Shown: positions 48,928-60,332 of the stretch, one piece after another
Layout: each line of letters opens with the position of its first letter
Numbering within the stretch: position 1 is the stretch's first letter
Source: Pseudomonadota bacterium
GTDB taxonomy: Bacteria; Pseudomonadota; Alphaproteobacteria; Sphingomonadales; SMXR01
Assembly: GCA_022566895.1 (NCBI GenBank)
Contig: JADFIA010000001.1
Coordinates: 1-64,000 of the forward strand
Direction: 5' to 3'
DNA length: 64,000 nt
Program-made: the position numbers and the translations under genes
Notes under the pieces: model-generated
Told to the model about the DNA's origin: nothing
Database searches by the model: none
What the model saw: the letters and a program-made list of their open reading frames with translations, nothing else

Positions 48928-49632
48928 ATGCGATTGTTCGAACTTGCAGCCGAAGACCGGGAAATCAGGTTCAGTCCCTTTGTCTGGCGCACCAAGCTGG
49001 CGCTGGCCCATAAAGAGTTGGACTACGAGGCTGTGCCTGTCGGGTTTCTGGAAAAGGAGGCCTTTGCGTCCTCTGGATCGCGAACCGTGCCGGTGCTTGA
49101 GGATAATGGCCGGTGGATCGCCCAGTCCTGGGACATTGCCTGCTATCTTGAGGATCGATACAACGATCGCCCGAGCTTGTTTGGTTCGGCTGAGGGTCGG
49201 GCCCTGTGCCGCCATTTGGTCAATACGATTGATATCACCCTTCTGCCGCGGGTCTTTTTGCTGATTGTGGCCGATATCCCTAAGATTCTGAGCGACGCTG
49301 ACGCTGCTTATTTTCGCAAAACCCGCGAGGCGCGAATCGGTTCGCCGCTCGACTCAACCATCGAAAGACGGCCGCGCAATATCGAAAGACTGGCCAAGCT
49401 TTTGGTGCCCTTCGAGCGTACATTTTCAGAGCAACCATTTATCTGCGGAGAAAGGCCGGCCTACGGCGACTATGCTCTTTTCGGTCTGTTTCAGTGGGCC
49501 CGCCTGGTAAGCCCGGTCAAGGTCCTGCCCGAACAAACGATGTTGAGAGAATGGTATCAGCGCATGATAGGTCTATACGATGGCCTGGCGGAGCAGGCCA
49601 AAGGGTTCAGGGACATCAAGCCAGGGAAATGA
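48928..49632 (+). CDS. Glutathione S-transferase family protein
   Basis: SPFVWRTKLALAHKELDYEAVPVGFLEKEAFASSGSRTVPVLEDNGRWIAQSWDIACYLEDRY. Confidence 0.88.
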   Translation: MRLFELAAEDREIRFSPFVWRTKLALAHKELDYEAVPVGFLEKEAFASSGSRTVPVLEDNGRWIAQSWDIACYLEDRYNDRPSLFGSAEGRALCRHLVNTIDITLLPRVFLLIVADIPKILSDADAAYFRKTREARIGSPLDSTIERRPRNIERLAKLLVPFERTFSEQPFICGERPAYGDYALFGLFQWARLVSPVKVLPEQTMLREWYQRMIGLYDGLAEQAKGFRDIKPGK

Positions 49633-49709
49633 ATCCTTGAACCGCGGCCAGTGATTTTTTATTTACTTTGACGGCGCGTTGTTATTGCCCTCGGGAAGGA
49701 GTCCGCCAA

Positions 49710-50681
49710 ATGCCGGCCACCCTCGAAGCCAAATCTCTGGTCAAACATTTTGGTGATTTTGTTGCGGTTGAAAATATCTCCTTCAAATTGAAACAAGGGG
49801 AGGTTCTCGGCTTTCTTGGACCCAATGGCGCCGGCAAGACGACGACGATGAAAATGCTGACCGGCTTTCTCGCCCCGACATCGGGCACCGCCTGGGTCAA
49901 CGGGTTCGACATTGGGGAGGCGCCGATCGAGGCCAAACAAAGGATTGGCTATCTTCCCGAAGGGGCACCCATATACGGTGACATGACGCCTTTGGGGTTC
50001 TTGCGCTTTGTCGCCGAGGTCCGCAGGTTCGAAGGGCCGGAAAGGGACGCCGCGGTGGCCAAGGCCGTCGCCACCTTGCATTTGGAGGGCGTTCTCGAGC
50101 AGACGATTGAGACTCTATCGAAAGGCTTTCAGCGCCGGGTCGGATTGGCACAAGCGATTCTTCACGATCCCGAAATTCTGATCCTCGACGAGCCAACCGA
50201 CGGTCTCGATCCAAACCAAAAGCACGAAGTTCGTGATTTGATCCGGAAGATCTCGGCCAACAAAGTCATCGTCATCTCGACCCACATTCTCGAAGAGGTG
50301 GAAGCTGTTTGCACGCGCGCCATGATTATCGATCGGGGCAAGGTGGTGGCAGACGAAACACCGCAGCAGCTCAAGCGGCGCTCGGCTTACCACAATGCGG
50401 TCAAGCTGAGCCTTGAATCGGTCGATCCGCAATCGGTCATACGGGCCTTGGAAGCGGCAAGCGGGGTCCAGCGGGTTGAGGCTCACGACACGGCTGGGCG
50501 CCTGGAGATAACTGCCTTCCCGATGCAGGGTCGGTCAATACTGGATGAGGTGAGAGGGGTCGTCCAGGCGGCGGGTTTGCAAATCCTCGAACTCTCTGTG
50601 GAATCGGGGCGTCTTAAAGACGTATTCCGCGAGCTGACACATTCGGATACCGGAGCGGGCTCGGAAGGTTCGGATCGATGA
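49710..50681 (+). CDS. ABC transporter ATP-binding protein (GldA-like)
   Basis: GPNGAGKTTTMKMLTGFL, LSKGFQRRVGLAQA, LILDEPTDGLDPNQ. Confidence 0.92.
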   Translation: MPATLEAKSLVKHFGDFVAVENISFKLKQGEVLGFLGPNGAGKTTTMKMLTGFLAPTSGTAWVNGFDIGEAPIEAKQRIGYLPEGAPIYGDMTPLGFLRFVAEVRRFEGPERDAAVAKAVATLHLEGVLEQTIETLSKGFQRRVGLAQAILHDPEILILDEPTDGLDPNQKHEVRDLIRKISANKVIVISTHILEEVEAVCTRAMIIDRGKVVADETPQQLKRRSAYHNAVKLSLESVDPQSVIRALEAASGVQRVEAHDTAGRLEITAFPMQGRSILDEVRGVVQAAGLQILELSVESGRLKDVFRELTHSDTGAGSEGSDR

Positions 50682-51415
50682 GTGGGGTCCTAAGTATTTT
50701 CCGGCGCGAGTTCGGGAGTTATTTCGTGACCCCCGTGGCGGTCGTATTTATTGTCATCTTTCTTATGCTGGCCGGCATTTTCACCTTCTATATTGGCCAG
50801 TTCTACGAACGCGAACAGGCTGATTTGCAAAGCTTTTTCGTCTATCACCCCTGGCTCTATTTGTTTCTTGTGCCGGCGATATCGATGCGCCTGTGGGCCG
50901 AGGAACGCAAGACCGGGACGCTCGAGTTAATCCTTACGCTACCCCTGCCGCTGTGGGCCATTGTCGTAGGCAAGTTTCTGGCCGCTTGGGCTTTTACCGG
51001 GGTTGCTTTGGCACTGACCTTTCCGATCTGGATCACCGTTAATTATCTGGGCCAGCCCGATAATGGCGTGATCGTCGCGAGTTATATGGGTAGCTTTTTG
51101 ATGGCCGGAGGCTATCTCGCGGTTGGGGCTGCGATCTCGGCGACGACAAAAAACCAGATCATCGCCTTCGTGGTTACGGCTTCGGTCTGTTTTTTGTTTT
51201 TGGTCGCGGGACTGCCGATCGTGCTTGACTTCTTCGAGGAATGGGCCGGGACGACGATTTTGGAGACGATCGCCGGGTTTAGCTTCCTGTCCCATTTCGA
51301 TTCCGTCCGTGAGGGCCTTATCGATTTTCGCGATCTGGTATTTTTCGCCAGCTTCATCGGTTTCTGGCTGTTCGTGAATCTGATCATCGTCGAATCCAAT
51401 CGGGAGGCGGGCTGA
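50678..51415 (+). CDS. ABC-2 permease (GldF-like)
   Basis: LSIFRREFGSYFVTPVAVVFIVIFLMLAGIFTFYIGQF; AEERKTGTLELILTLPLPLW. Confidence 0.9.
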   Translation: MSGVLSIFRREFGSYFVTPVAVVFIVIFLMLAGIFTFYIGQFYEREQADLQSFFVYHPWLYLFLVPAISMRLWAEERKTGTLELILTLPLPLWAIVVGKFLAAWAFTGVALALTFPIWITVNYLGQPDNGVIVASYMGSFLMAGGYLAVGAAISATTKNQIIAFVVTASVCFLFLVAGLPIVLDFFEEWAGTTILETIAGFSFLSHFDSVREGLIDFRDLVFFASFIGFWLFVNLIIVESNREAG

Positions 51416-51418
51416 GCC

Positions 51419-53299
51419 ATGGGTCCGATGACGCGCAAGGCAGAGCATGGCGTACTGGCCGTTTTGGCCATCGTCCTTTTGTTTGCGATCAACATTATTG
51501 CCGCCGCCCTGTTCTCGAATTTTCGAATTGATCTAACCGAAGAGGGGTTGTTTACGATTTCGGAGGGCACGCGGAATATACTCGAGGATCTTCAGGACCC
51601 GATTGAGATCAAGCTTTATTTCTCGCGAAAGCACGGCACACCTTATGCGTCGTTCCTGCGCTACGGGAAACGCATTCGGGAATTGCTGGAGGAATACGAA
51701 TCCCTAAGCGGGGGCCATCTCAAGCTTACGACCATCGATCCTCAGCCCTTTACGGAGACCGAAGACGAGGCGATGAGGTACGGTCTTAAAGGGCCGGACA
51801 TCGGGGGCGGCACCAGGCTGTTCCTGGGCCTTGTGGCCAGCGACGCGACCGACCGCGAGAGTGTCATTGCCGATTTTCCAGAAGCGAGAGAGCGTTTTCT
51901 CGAATACGACCTCACGAAAACAATCTATAGCCTGAACGTTGCACAGCGACCCAAACTGTCCTTGCTGAGCAGCCTGCCCCTGCAATTCGGTCCCGGCGGC
52001 CCCCTGGCCATGATCCAGGGACGGGGCCAGCCCTATTTTCTCTACCAACAGCTCGACCAGTTCTTTGACCTTCATGATTTGGGCGCTGATTTTACGAAAA
52101 TACCCGAGGACACGGATGTCCTCTTGGTGGCCCACCCACCGGCTCTTTCCGATGGCCAACTTTATCTGATCGATCAGTTCGTGATGGCCGGCGGCCGGGC
52201 CATTTTGCTGGTAGATCCGTTTTCAGAGGCCGCTGTGGTGGCCGTGGCCACGGCGGCGAATATAGGGGCACCGTCGCCGATTCCAGAAGCGTCCGATCTA
52301 TCGAGACTGACCGAGGCCTGGGGCCTTAAGCTTCACCCAGGCAAGGTGGTGGTCGATTTCCGGCTGGCCCAAGAGGTCGACATGGGCGGCGCCGGGCCGC
52401 GCGGCGTGCGTGACTATCTTCCTTGGCTCGCGGTTTCCCGTGAGTTCATCAACCGTGATGATATTGCCACCGGCAGCCTCAACCAGATAAATCTTGCAAG
52501 CAGCGGCGCCTTTGAATTGGTCGCGGGGACCGGCACCGAGGTCACTCCGTTACTGACCTCTAGCACGGACTCGTCTTTGATCAGTTCGTCCGAAGTCCGG
52601 GGAGATCCGGATCCCGATATATTGATGCGTTTGGCCACGATTGACGACCAAGCCTACATATTGTTTGCAAGAATTTCGGGCCCAGCCCGCTCGGCCTTCG
52701 GCGAGACGCCACCGGAGGGCTCTGATGTCGAACGGCATTTGAGCAGTGCCAAGGGCAGCATCAATGTGATTGTGGGCGCCGACGTTGATCTTTTCGATGA
52801 CCGATTTTGGGTAGAGTTCGGAGAGGCCCACGGGCAGAGATACGCCGCGCCCTTTGCAGATAATGGTGCCTTCTTGATAGGCGCAATTGATCATTTTGCC
52901 GGCTCGACCGACCTCATTCAACTGCGCAGCCGCGGCATCTCCCATCGACCCTTTGATCGGGTCGAGGCCTTGAAACGAAAGGCCGAAGCGCGGTTTCTGG
53001 CCGAAGCGCAGGCGCTTCAGAACAAGGTACGAGCGACCGAGGCGCGCCTTGAGCAATTGCAGGGCGCCGGTGCGACGGGCTCCGATATTCTAAACCCTGC
53101 CCAAGAGACCGAGATTCGGGCCTTTCAGGCTGAACTTCTGGAAACCCGCCGAGCTTTGCGGGGGGTCCAGCGGAACCTGCGGTCCGATATCGAACGGCTG
53201 GGAGCCCGGCTGGCGTTCTTGAATATTGCCGGTGTCCCGATCCTCCTCGGGCTGGGGACGCTAGCAAATGCCTGGTGGCGCCGGAGGCGGCGCGGATGA
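51419..53299 (+). CDS. GldG-like ABC-type auxiliary protein
   Basis: IDLTEEGLFTISEGTRNILEDLQDPIEIKLYFSRKHGTPYASFLRYGKRIRELLEEYE; C-terminal TM. Confidence 0.9.
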   Translation: MGPMTRKAEHGVLAVLAIVLLFAINIIAAALFSNFRIDLTEEGLFTISEGTRNILEDLQDPIEIKLYFSRKHGTPYASFLRYGKRIRELLEEYESLSGGHLKLTTIDPQPFTETEDEAMRYGLKGPDIGGGTRLFLGLVASDATDRESVIADFPEARERFLEYDLTKTIYSLNVAQRPKLSLLSSLPLQFGPGGPLAMIQGRGQPYFLYQQLDQFFDLHDLGADFTKIPEDTDVLLVAHPPALSDGQLYLIDQFVMAGGRAILLVDPFSEAAVVAVATAANIGAPSPIPEASDLSRLTEAWGLKLHPGKVVVDFRLAQEVDMGGAGPRGVRDYLPWLAVSREFINRDDIATGSLNQINLASSGAFELVAGTGTEVTPLLTSSTDSSLISSSEVRGDPDPDILMRLATIDDQAYILFARISGPARSAFGETPPEGSDVERHLSSAKGSINVIVGADVDLFDDRFWVEFGEAHGQRYAAPFADNGAFLIGAIDHFAGSTDLIQLRSRGISHRPFDRVEALKRKAEARFLAEAQALQNKVRATEARLEQLQGAGATGSDILNPAQETEIRAFQAELLETRRALRGVQRNLRSDIERLGARLAFLNIAGVPILLGLGTLANAWWRRRRRG

Positions 53300-54378
53300 T
53301 GAAGCCGGACCAGCTTCGCAACCTGGCTATTGTGACCGCTGTGCTGTTGGTTGGCGCGGTCTGGGTCAGTCTGCGGCCAAACGACGGATCGCCCGATCAA
53401 CTGCGGGAATCTTCGCTCTTGCCTGGACTGAGCGGCCGAATCTCCGACTTGGGCCGGGTGGAATTGAAACGAAAGGACGATCGTGTCACGCTCGTCTTGG
53501 AGGAAGCAGTCTGGGTCGTCAAAAGCTTGGGCAATTATCCGGCGGATTCCTCCAAGATCAGAAACCTGGTGCAAGGACTTGTATTGGCCCGGCGGTTGGC
53601 TCCCAAATCGTCGAACAGGAATCTGTTCGACCGCATGGGGCTGGGTGAGGACGCGACAACGGTTGATCTGTTCAGCACCGACGGGGACCCCATCCTGGCA
53701 CTGGATCTTGGCAAGCGCCGCCTGCGGTCGCAGGAAGGGGAGAGCGAAACCTTCGTCTTTATCGAAACCGACGGTCGGGCCTGGACGGCCAAAGGACTGG
53801 CCGAAGCAAGCACCGATCCGCTGGACTGGGTGGAACGAGTTGTGGCCGCGATCAGCGGGGTAAGGATAAGAGAGGTTTCATTGGCGCCTGCGGACGGTGC
53901 AAGCTTTCTCCTCTTGCGGCCCCAACCAAACGCCGAGACATTGAGCGTAATTACTGCGGATGGTGAGATCAATGACGCCGACGAATTTCGGGCCGAGCGC
54001 CTGATGTCCTGGCTCAGCGAGCTGCAACTTGAGAATCTATTGGCAGCTTCCGAGATTCCCGAACAGGCACTCGAGATCGCTGCCGCGAGTTACACGACCT
54101 TTGACGGGCTGGTGATCAAATTGCGCGTGCTCGAGGTTGCGGGCACAAGCTATGTAAGGCTTGCTGCACATTACGATGAGGCTTTGGTGGCGGCAAAGGC
54201 GGGCGAAGCGGTGCCGGCGGGCTCAAGGCCTGCGGATCAGGAGGCTGATGCTCTTAATCATTTGTGGCAGGGATGGGCCTACAAAATCTCTTCGTCACGC
54301 CTTTCGGACCTGCTGGTGAAGTTGCAGATGCTGGCCCCGCAGTCAATATCGGTACCTGATACCGAGGACGGGGAATGA
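53296..54378 (+). CDS. DUF4340 domain protein
   Basis: N-terminal TM, WVVKSLGNYPADSSKIRNLVQGLVLARRL-type DUF4340 sequence; ATGA overlap with the GldG-like gene. Confidence 0.85.
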   Translation: MMKPDQLRNLAIVTAVLLVGAVWVSLRPNDGSPDQLRESSLLPGLSGRISDLGRVELKRKDDRVTLVLEEAVWVVKSLGNYPADSSKIRNLVQGLVLARRLAPKSSNRNLFDRMGLGEDATTVDLFSTDGDPILALDLGKRRLRSQEGESETFVFIETDGRAWTAKGLAEASTDPLDWVERVVAAISGVRIREVSLAPADGASFLLLRPQPNAETLSVITADGEINDADEFRAERLMSWLSELQLENLLAASEIPEQALEIAAASYTTFDGLVIKLRVLEVAGTSYVRLAAHYDEALVAAKAGEAVPAGSRPADQEADALNHLWQGWAYKISSSRLSDLLVKLQMLAPQSISVPDTEDGE

Positions 54379-54390
54379 TATCCCAAAATT

Positions 54391-55113
54391 TTAGATAACT
54401 GGATCCAGCGCCAGTTTAGCGGCGCCCAGGATCGGGCCGTATTCGCCGTCCTGCACAATGATGGCGACGCAATCGGCACCACTTGCAATAATCGGACCGA
54501 GGTCGATCGGTAGGATCACTTTGTTGCCGTCCCACTGGCCCATAATGTCGGACCCGCGAACGACATTGGAATAACGAAGTGATTTGCCACGGTTGTCGCC
54601 ATTTCGAATGTAGACGATCTCTTCACTTTTGTACCAGATCACTCGGACTACGGCTTTCCCCCTGGGGGCCTCGCCCTCGATCAAAACCTCGAGGTGCGTT
54701 CGATCGCCGCTCAAGGATACTCTCGCCAGATCCTGTTCGGCTCGCGCCCTTTCCACCAGCGCCAGAACATCTTTTTTGCGCGAACCGATGACCTGGTGCC
54801 GACCGTTGATGATCATTTGCGGAGTGTAAACGCCTTTTTGGCCGAATTCTCTATTGTAGTATTCTTGGCGAACAGTGTTTTGGGCGGAGCCGAAGGTATC
54901 CTTCCATCCAAGATAGTCCCAGTAATCAACCGCCCAACTGAGCGCCAGGATGCTATCGTCCTCGGCCAGTTCATTGAGCACCACATCGGCCGGCGGGCAG
55001 GCGATGCAGCCCTGGCTAGTGAATAATTCAACGACCACGGGCGGTTCGTCGGCGTGGGCCGGCAAGGCGACCATGCATGCCGCAAATACAGATAATGCAA
55101 TTTTCCGTATCAT
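54391..55113 (-). CDS. DUF1223 thioredoxin-like exported protein
   Basis: VVELFTSQGCIACPPADVVLNELAEDDSILALSWAVDYWDYLGWKDTF. Confidence 0.9.
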   Translation of the reverse strand: MIRKIALSVFAACMVALPAHADEPPVVVELFTSQGCIACPPADVVLNELAEDDSILALSWAVDYWDYLGWKDTFGSAQNTVRQEYYNREFGQKGVYTPQMIINGRHQVIGSRKKDVLALVERARAEQDLARVSLSGDRTHLEVLIEGEAPRGKAVVRVIWYKSEEIVYIRNGDNRGKSLRYSNVVRGSDIMGQWDGNKVILPIDLGPIIASGADCVAIIVQDGEYGPILGAAKLALDPVI

Positions 55114-55226
55114 GATGCCTATAATTTTAGGACCATGTGCCCGCCATAACCAATCAACTCGTCTCAAATCCCGATCAACTCCGGTTGAACGCCTCGTCAT
55201 TGGGGGCCGTGGCCAACACTGCCGGA

Positions 55227-57917
55227 CTAACCGTCAGCGGCAAGCCTTCGCAAGACATACTGCAGAATGCCGCCATGGCGGAAATATTCAACTTCGTTTG
55301 ACGTATCGATCCGGCACAATAAATCGATCCTCTGTTGTCGGCCGTCCGAAGTATGAATCGTGCAGGTCACGTCCTGGCCGGGCTCAATATTGCCCGCGAT
55401 GCCAGCGAGGTCGATTACCTCGCTGCCGTCGAGCCCCAATCCCTGCCAGTCGGCACCATCCTTGAACTGCAAAGGCAGCACACCCATGCCAATGAGGTTC
55501 GAGCGGTGAATGCGCTCGAACGACCCGGCGATCACAGCTTTGACGCCGAGCAGCAAGGTACCCTTGGCTGCCCAGTCGCGCGACGATCCGGTGCCATATT
55601 CCTTGCCGGCCAAAACAACCAGGTCCACCCCTTCGTCCCTATACTTCATGGCGGCGTCATAGATCGTCATCTGCTCGCCGTCCGGCATATGCCGGGTCCA
55701 GCCTCCTTCGGTGCCGGGGGCCATGAAATTGCGTAAGCGCAGGTTGGCGAAGGTCCCGCGCATCATCACTTGATGATTGCCGCGCCTCGAGCCGTAGGAA
55801 TTAAAATCCCGACGCTCGACTCCCTGGGAGATCAAATATTGACCCGCTGCGGTGTCCGCCTTTATCGCACCGGCCGGCGAGATGTGGTCGGTCGTGATCG
55901 AATCCCCGAGCAAGGCCAATATGCGGCAGCCCTTGATATCGCACAGATCGCCGACTTCCATGGTCATCGATTCAAAGTAGGGTGGATGCCGAATATAGGT
56001 GCTGGTCTCGCTCCAGCTGTAAGTTAGACCCTGCCCGGCGCCGATAGCCTTCCAAACCTCGTCGCCGCTAAAGACATCAGCGTAGCGCTCCGTGAACATC
56101 TGCGAGGACACTGAGTTGTGGATGGCCTGTGAGACCTCGGCGTTCGACGGCCAAATATCCTTCAGGAACACCGGATTGTCTTGGCTGTCATGGCCCAGAG
56201 GATCGCGGACCAAATCGATATTCATACTGCCGGCAAGCGCGTAGGCGACTACGAGGGGCGGCGATGCGAGATAATTAGCCTTGACGTCGAGGCTGATTCT
56301 CCCCTCGAAATTGCGGTTGCCGGAGAGAACGCTGCAACAAACCAGATCGTTGTCATTGACGGTCTTGGAGATCGCTGGTGCCAGAGGCCCCGAATTCCCG
56401 ATGCAGGTAGTGCAGCCGTAGCCAACAAGATTAAAACCCAGCGCATCGAGATCATCCTGCAGGCCGGCCCGCTCGAGATAGTCGGTGACCACCTTGGATC
56501 CCGGGGCAAGCGAGGTCTTGACCCAGGGCTGAACTTCAAGGCCCTTGGCAAGTGCATTGCGGGCCAATAGCCCGGCGGCCAGCATGACGCTCGGGTTTGA
56601 AGTGTTTGTGCAGCTTGTGATCGCCGCAATGACGACATGACCGTGGGCAAGCTCGTAGGCCTCGCCATCCACTTCAAAAGCACCCGAATCACCCGGATTC
56701 TTACCAAAATCCGTTTCAAGCGAGTCGGCAAAACTTTGAGCGGCCGACGAGAGCAGGACGGTATCCTGGGGCCGCTTAGGGCCGGCGAGACTCGGCTCGA
56801 CGGTTGAAATATCAAGCTCCAATTGATCGCTGAATAGGGGCTCGGACGAATCCGCATGGCGCCACAGGCCCTGTTTCTTGGCGTAGGCCTCGACAAGCTC
56901 CACCGTCGCCTCGTCGCGGCCGGTGAACCGTAAATAGTCGATTGTCGCGCGGTCGATCGGGAAAAATCCGCAGGTGGCTCCATATTCAGGCGCCATATTG
57001 GCGATCGTTGCTTGATCGGCCAGCGACAATTCGTCGACGCCGGATCCAAAAAACTCGACAAACTTTCCGACGACGCCCCGCTTGCGCAACAAATGTGTAA
57101 CCGTCAAGACCAGATCGGTGGCCGTGGTGCCTTCGCGCAAAGCTCCAGTCAGCTTGAAGCCAACGACATCGGGAATCAGCATTGAGATCGGCTGTCCTAG
57201 CATTGCCGCCTCCGCTTCGATGCCGCCGACGCCCCATCCCAGAACACCGAGACCGTTGATCATTGTTGTGTGGCTGTCGGTGCCGACAAGTGTGTCCGGA
57301 TAAGCGTAGGTCTTGCCATTCGATTCCGAAGTCCAGACGGCCTTGGCCAGATACTCGAGATTGACCTGGTGGCAAATGCCGGTGCCGGGGGGCACGACAC
57401 GAAAGTCGTCGAAGGCCTGTTGGCCCCAGCGCAAAAATTCGTAACGCTCGCGGTTGCGCTCCATTTCGAACTGGACATTTTGCCGGAACGAATCAGCAGT
57501 GCCGAACTTGTCGACCATAACCGAATGATCGATCACCAGATCGACCGGGCTTAGCGGGTTGATCCTTGCCGGATCGCCGCCAAGGCTGGCCATGGCGTCG
57601 CGCATCGCGGCCAGGTCAACAACCGCCGGCACGCCTGTGAAATCCTGCATCAAGACCCGAGCCGGCCGGTATCCAATCTCATGGTCCGAGTGTTGCGTGT
57701 CTTGCCAATCGACGATCGCTTGGGCATCGGCGATGGTGACGCTGTCTCCATCTTCATGCCGCAACATATTCTCAAGCAAAACCTTAAGCGAACTGGGAAG
57801 TCGTGAGATGTCACCCAACTGCTCCGCGGCCGCTTTCAGGCTGAAATAACTATAGACCTTGCCGCCGACTTCCATCGTCCGTTCGGTGTTCAGGGAATCT
57901 TGGCTGATGCTGGCCAC
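55227..57917 (-). CDS. acnA: Aconitate hydratase
   Basis: [11 protein letters not shown]...[36 protein letters not shown]...[24 protein letters not shown] start. Confidence 0.96.
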   Translation of the reverse strand: MASISQDSLNTERTMEVGGKVYSYFSLKAAAEQLGDISRLPSSLKVLLENMLRHEDGDSVTIADAQAIVDWQDTQHSDHEIGYRPARVLMQDFTGVPAVVDLAAMRDAMASLGGDPARINPLSPVDLVIDHSVMVDKFGTADSFRQNVQFEMERNRERYEFLRWGQQAFDDFRVVPPGTGICHQVNLEYLAKAVWTSESNGKTYAYPDTLVGTDSHTTMINGLGVLGWGVGGIEAEAAMLGQPISMLIPDVVGFKLTGALREGTTATDLVLTVTHLLRKRGVVGKFVEFFGSGVDELSLADQATIANMAPEYGATCGFFPIDRATIDYLRFTGRDEATVELVEAYAKKQGLWRHADSSEPLFSDQLELDISTVEPSLAGPKRPQDTVLLSSAAQSFADSLETDFGKNPGDSGAFEVDGEAYELAHGHVVIAAITSCTNTSNPSVMLAAGLLARNALAKGLEVQPWVKTSLAPGSKVVTDYLERAGLQDDLDALGFNLVGYGCTTCIGNSGPLAPAISKTVNDNDLVCCSVLSGNRNFEGRISLDVKANYLASPPLVVAYALAGSMNIDLVRDPLGHDSQDNPVFLKDIWPSNAEVSQAIHNSVSSQMFTERYADVFSGDEVWKAIGAGQGLTYSWSETSTYIRHPPYFESMTMEVGDLCDIKGCRILALLGDSITTDHISPAGAIKADTAAGQYLISQGVERRDFNSYGSRRGNHQVMMRGTFANLRLRNFMAPGTEGGWTRHMPDGEQMTIYDAAMKYRDEGVDLVVLAGKEYGTGSSRDWAAKGTLLLGVKAVIAGSFERIHRSNLIGMGVLPLQFKDGADWQGLGLDGSEVIDLAGIAGNIEPGQDVTCTIHTSDGRQQRIDLLCRIDTSNEVEYFRHGGILQYVLRRLAADG

Positions 57918-58082
57918 GGACGCTCCTTCCGGGTTCGACCTCTTATGGCCCTTTTCGACCTCCCATCTCAAGCGAAAAGACCGCTGCCGGAAATCACAAT
58001 ATCGCCGCAATGGTGGCCAAATTCCCCCCCATTTTACTGTTTGAGTGAGTCTTAAGGAAGGGCGATCGGTAGGAGATGTCAA

Positions 58083-60332
58083 ATGTCGTTCTTCCGCAAC
58101 CTTGAACCCCGCAGCCGTCGGATCGTTTTCCTTGCCACGCTCGCATATCTAGCCAGCGTCGTTTTGCTTCTGGTTCTCGCCCGCACCGCGCAGGCTACCC
58201 CCTCAACGTCTCAGACCGCTGGCGCCGTGCGCTCGGAGATTATCATGATCGGTGGCAAAGAGGGTCAGCTGTTCCGAGCGCCTCTGCAATCGACCGAGGT
58301 CGAAATTTTTGTTAGTGGCATGTTGGCCAGAATCCGGGTCCGGCAGACCTATTACAATCCGCTTGATGAGTGGATGGAGGGCGTCTACGTCTATCCGTTG
58401 CCTGAAAAGGCGGCGGTCGACCGGCTGACCATGATCATTGGTGAGCGCAAGGTCCAGGGGGTGATCAAGGAAAAGGAAGCGGCCAGAAGAGCCTACGAAA
58501 GAGCCAAACAGAGCGGCCGGCGCGCCAGCCTGGTATCCCAGGAACGGCCGAATATTTTCACGACCGAAGTGGCAAACATCGGCCCCAAAGACAAGATCGT
58601 TATCGAGATCGAATATCATGAGGTCTTGAAGTTTGATGGTGCATCCTTCGCGTTGCGCTTTCCAATGGTCGTGCGCCCAAGGTTCAACCCCGGTGCGCCG
58701 ATCATAAACCGGTCCCCGTCAGGCACCGGTTGGTCGCCCGATACCACTCAGGTTCCCGACGCCAGCCGTATCACGCCGCCGATCCTCGATCCCGAGCTGG
58801 GACTGATTAATCCGGTTCGCATCAGCGTTTTCCTCGACGCCGGGTTTCCGCTCTCGGAGGTGATCTCGAGCTATCATCCGATTGTTGTGATCAGAGAAGG
58901 CAACGGCAGAGCCGAAATACGACTTAAAGAGGGCGAAGTTCCGGCCGACCGGGATTTTGTGCTGCGTTGGGCCCCGAAGCCCGGCAAGGCGCCCTTCGCC
59001 GGCGCTTTTAGCCAGATAATTGATGACCAAGCCTACCATTTGATCATGATCGTGCCACCAACCAGCATCTCGACGCAGGAAGTCAAAGCCCATATTCCAC
59101 GCGAGCTTGTCTATATTATCGACGTCTCGGGCTCGATGGCTGGCGATGCGATTCGCGAAGCCAGAGCAGCACTTGAATATTCCCTCGATCGGCTGCGGCC
59201 CGGTGATCGCTTTAATATTATCGCCTTTTCAAGCAATGCGCGGGCGCTTTGGGCTGATGCGCGGGCATTCGATGGCAACAGCCTCGCCGAAGCCAAGGGG
59301 TTCATCCAGGCGCTCGAAGCTAACGGCGGCACCAATATGGCCTCGGCGCTTGAGATTGCGCTCAATGGCCGGACCGGTCTAGAGCACCTCAGACAGATCA
59401 TTTTCATCACTGACGGCGCGGTTGGAAACGAAGAGGCATTGTTTCAGATGATCCACCGGGGTCTTGGAGACAGCCGCCTGTTTACGGTTGGCATCAGCGC
59501 TGCCCCGAACAGCTTCTTCATGTCCGAGGCGGCCGAGATCGGCCGTGGCACCTATACATTCATCGGCGCCATGGACGAGGTCGAAGAGCATATGGATGCC
59601 CTGTTCCAGCAGATCGCCTCACCGCTTTTGACCGATATTGAAGTGATCTGGCCGCAGGGCATTGAAGCGGTCGCCTATCCGGACCCGATCCCCGATCTTT
59701 ATGCCGGTGATCCGGTCATTTTTGCAGCCCGCACTCCGGTTGGCGCCATAGGTAAGATCGAATTGAAGGGCCGGACAGCCGGCGCCCCTTGGTCGGCAAC
59801 GGTGACGATTGAGGCTGCCGACCGGGCCGGAGTTGCGAGCCTTTGGGGACGCGCCAAAATCCTCGAGCTGACCCGGGCTGCACGCCGCAATTACACTTAT
59901 GGCGGCTCAGAATTCAAAGCCGCGGTGGTCACGGTTGCCTTGAAGCACCAGCTGGTCAGCCAGTATACGAGCCTGGTGGCAATCGATACCGAAGTGGTGC
60001 GGCCGCCGTCCGAAAAGCTGATTAAGGGCCCGGTACCGACGAATCTGCCATCCGATATGGACCCGGCTTTCCTCAAGGGCCAAATGCCGGATGCCAGCAG
60101 TCTCTTCGACCGGACCCTGATGTCAGCGCCGGTGCTGCAAAAGGAAGCGGCCCTGAGCAGGGCAGCGCGCCTCCGGGCGGCGGTCGGTCGGGCGATTCCA
60201 CAGTTGGCCCTGCCCAGCACGGCGACGGCGTCTGAACTGAAAGTGCGAATCGGTCTGTTGATCATTCTCTTCTCGATGGCGCTGATCATCTGGCTGACCT
60301 GGCGCGGCCAGCGCCGGCGCCGGCGCATATGA
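58083..60332 (+). CDS. VIT + VWA domain protein, proteobacterial sortase target
   Basis: VIT domain ([42 protein letters not shown]), VWA MIDAS (IDVSGSMAG), C-terminal LPSTA-TM-RRRRR sorting signal. Confidence 0.92.
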   Translation: MSFFRNLEPRSRRIVFLATLAYLASVVLLLVLARTAQATPSTSQTAGAVRSEIIMIGGKEGQLFRAPLQSTEVEIFVSGMLARIRVRQTYYNPLDEWMEGVYVYPLPEKAAVDRLTMIIGERKVQGVIKEKEAARRAYERAKQSGRRASLVSQERPNIFTTEVANIGPKDKIVIEIEYHEVLKFDGASFALRFPMVVRPRFNPGAPIINRSPSGTGWSPDTTQVPDASRITPPILDPELGLINPVRISVFLDAGFPLSEVISSYHPIVVIREGNGRAEIRLKEGEVPADRDFVLRWAPKPGKAPFAGAFSQIIDDQAYHLIMIVPPTSISTQEVKAHIPRELVYIIDVSGSMAGDAIREARAALEYSLDRLRPGDRFNIIAFSSNARALWADARAFDGNSLAEAKGFIQALEANGGTNMASALEIALNGRTGLEHLRQIIFITDGAVGNEEALFQMIHRGLGDSRLFTVGISAAPNSFFMSEAAEIGRGTYTFIGAMDEVEEHMDALFQQIASPLLTDIEVIWPQGIEAVAYPDPIPDLYAGDPVIFAARTPVGAIGKIELKGRTAGAPWSATVTIEAADRAGVASLWGRAKILELTRAARRNYTYGGSEFKAAVVTVALKHQLVSQYTSLVAIDTEVVRPPSEKLIKGPVPTNLPSDMDPAFLKGQMPDASSLFDRTLMSAPVLQKEAALSRAARLRAAVGRAIPQLALPSTATASELKVRIGLLIILFSMALIIWLTWRGQRRRRRI

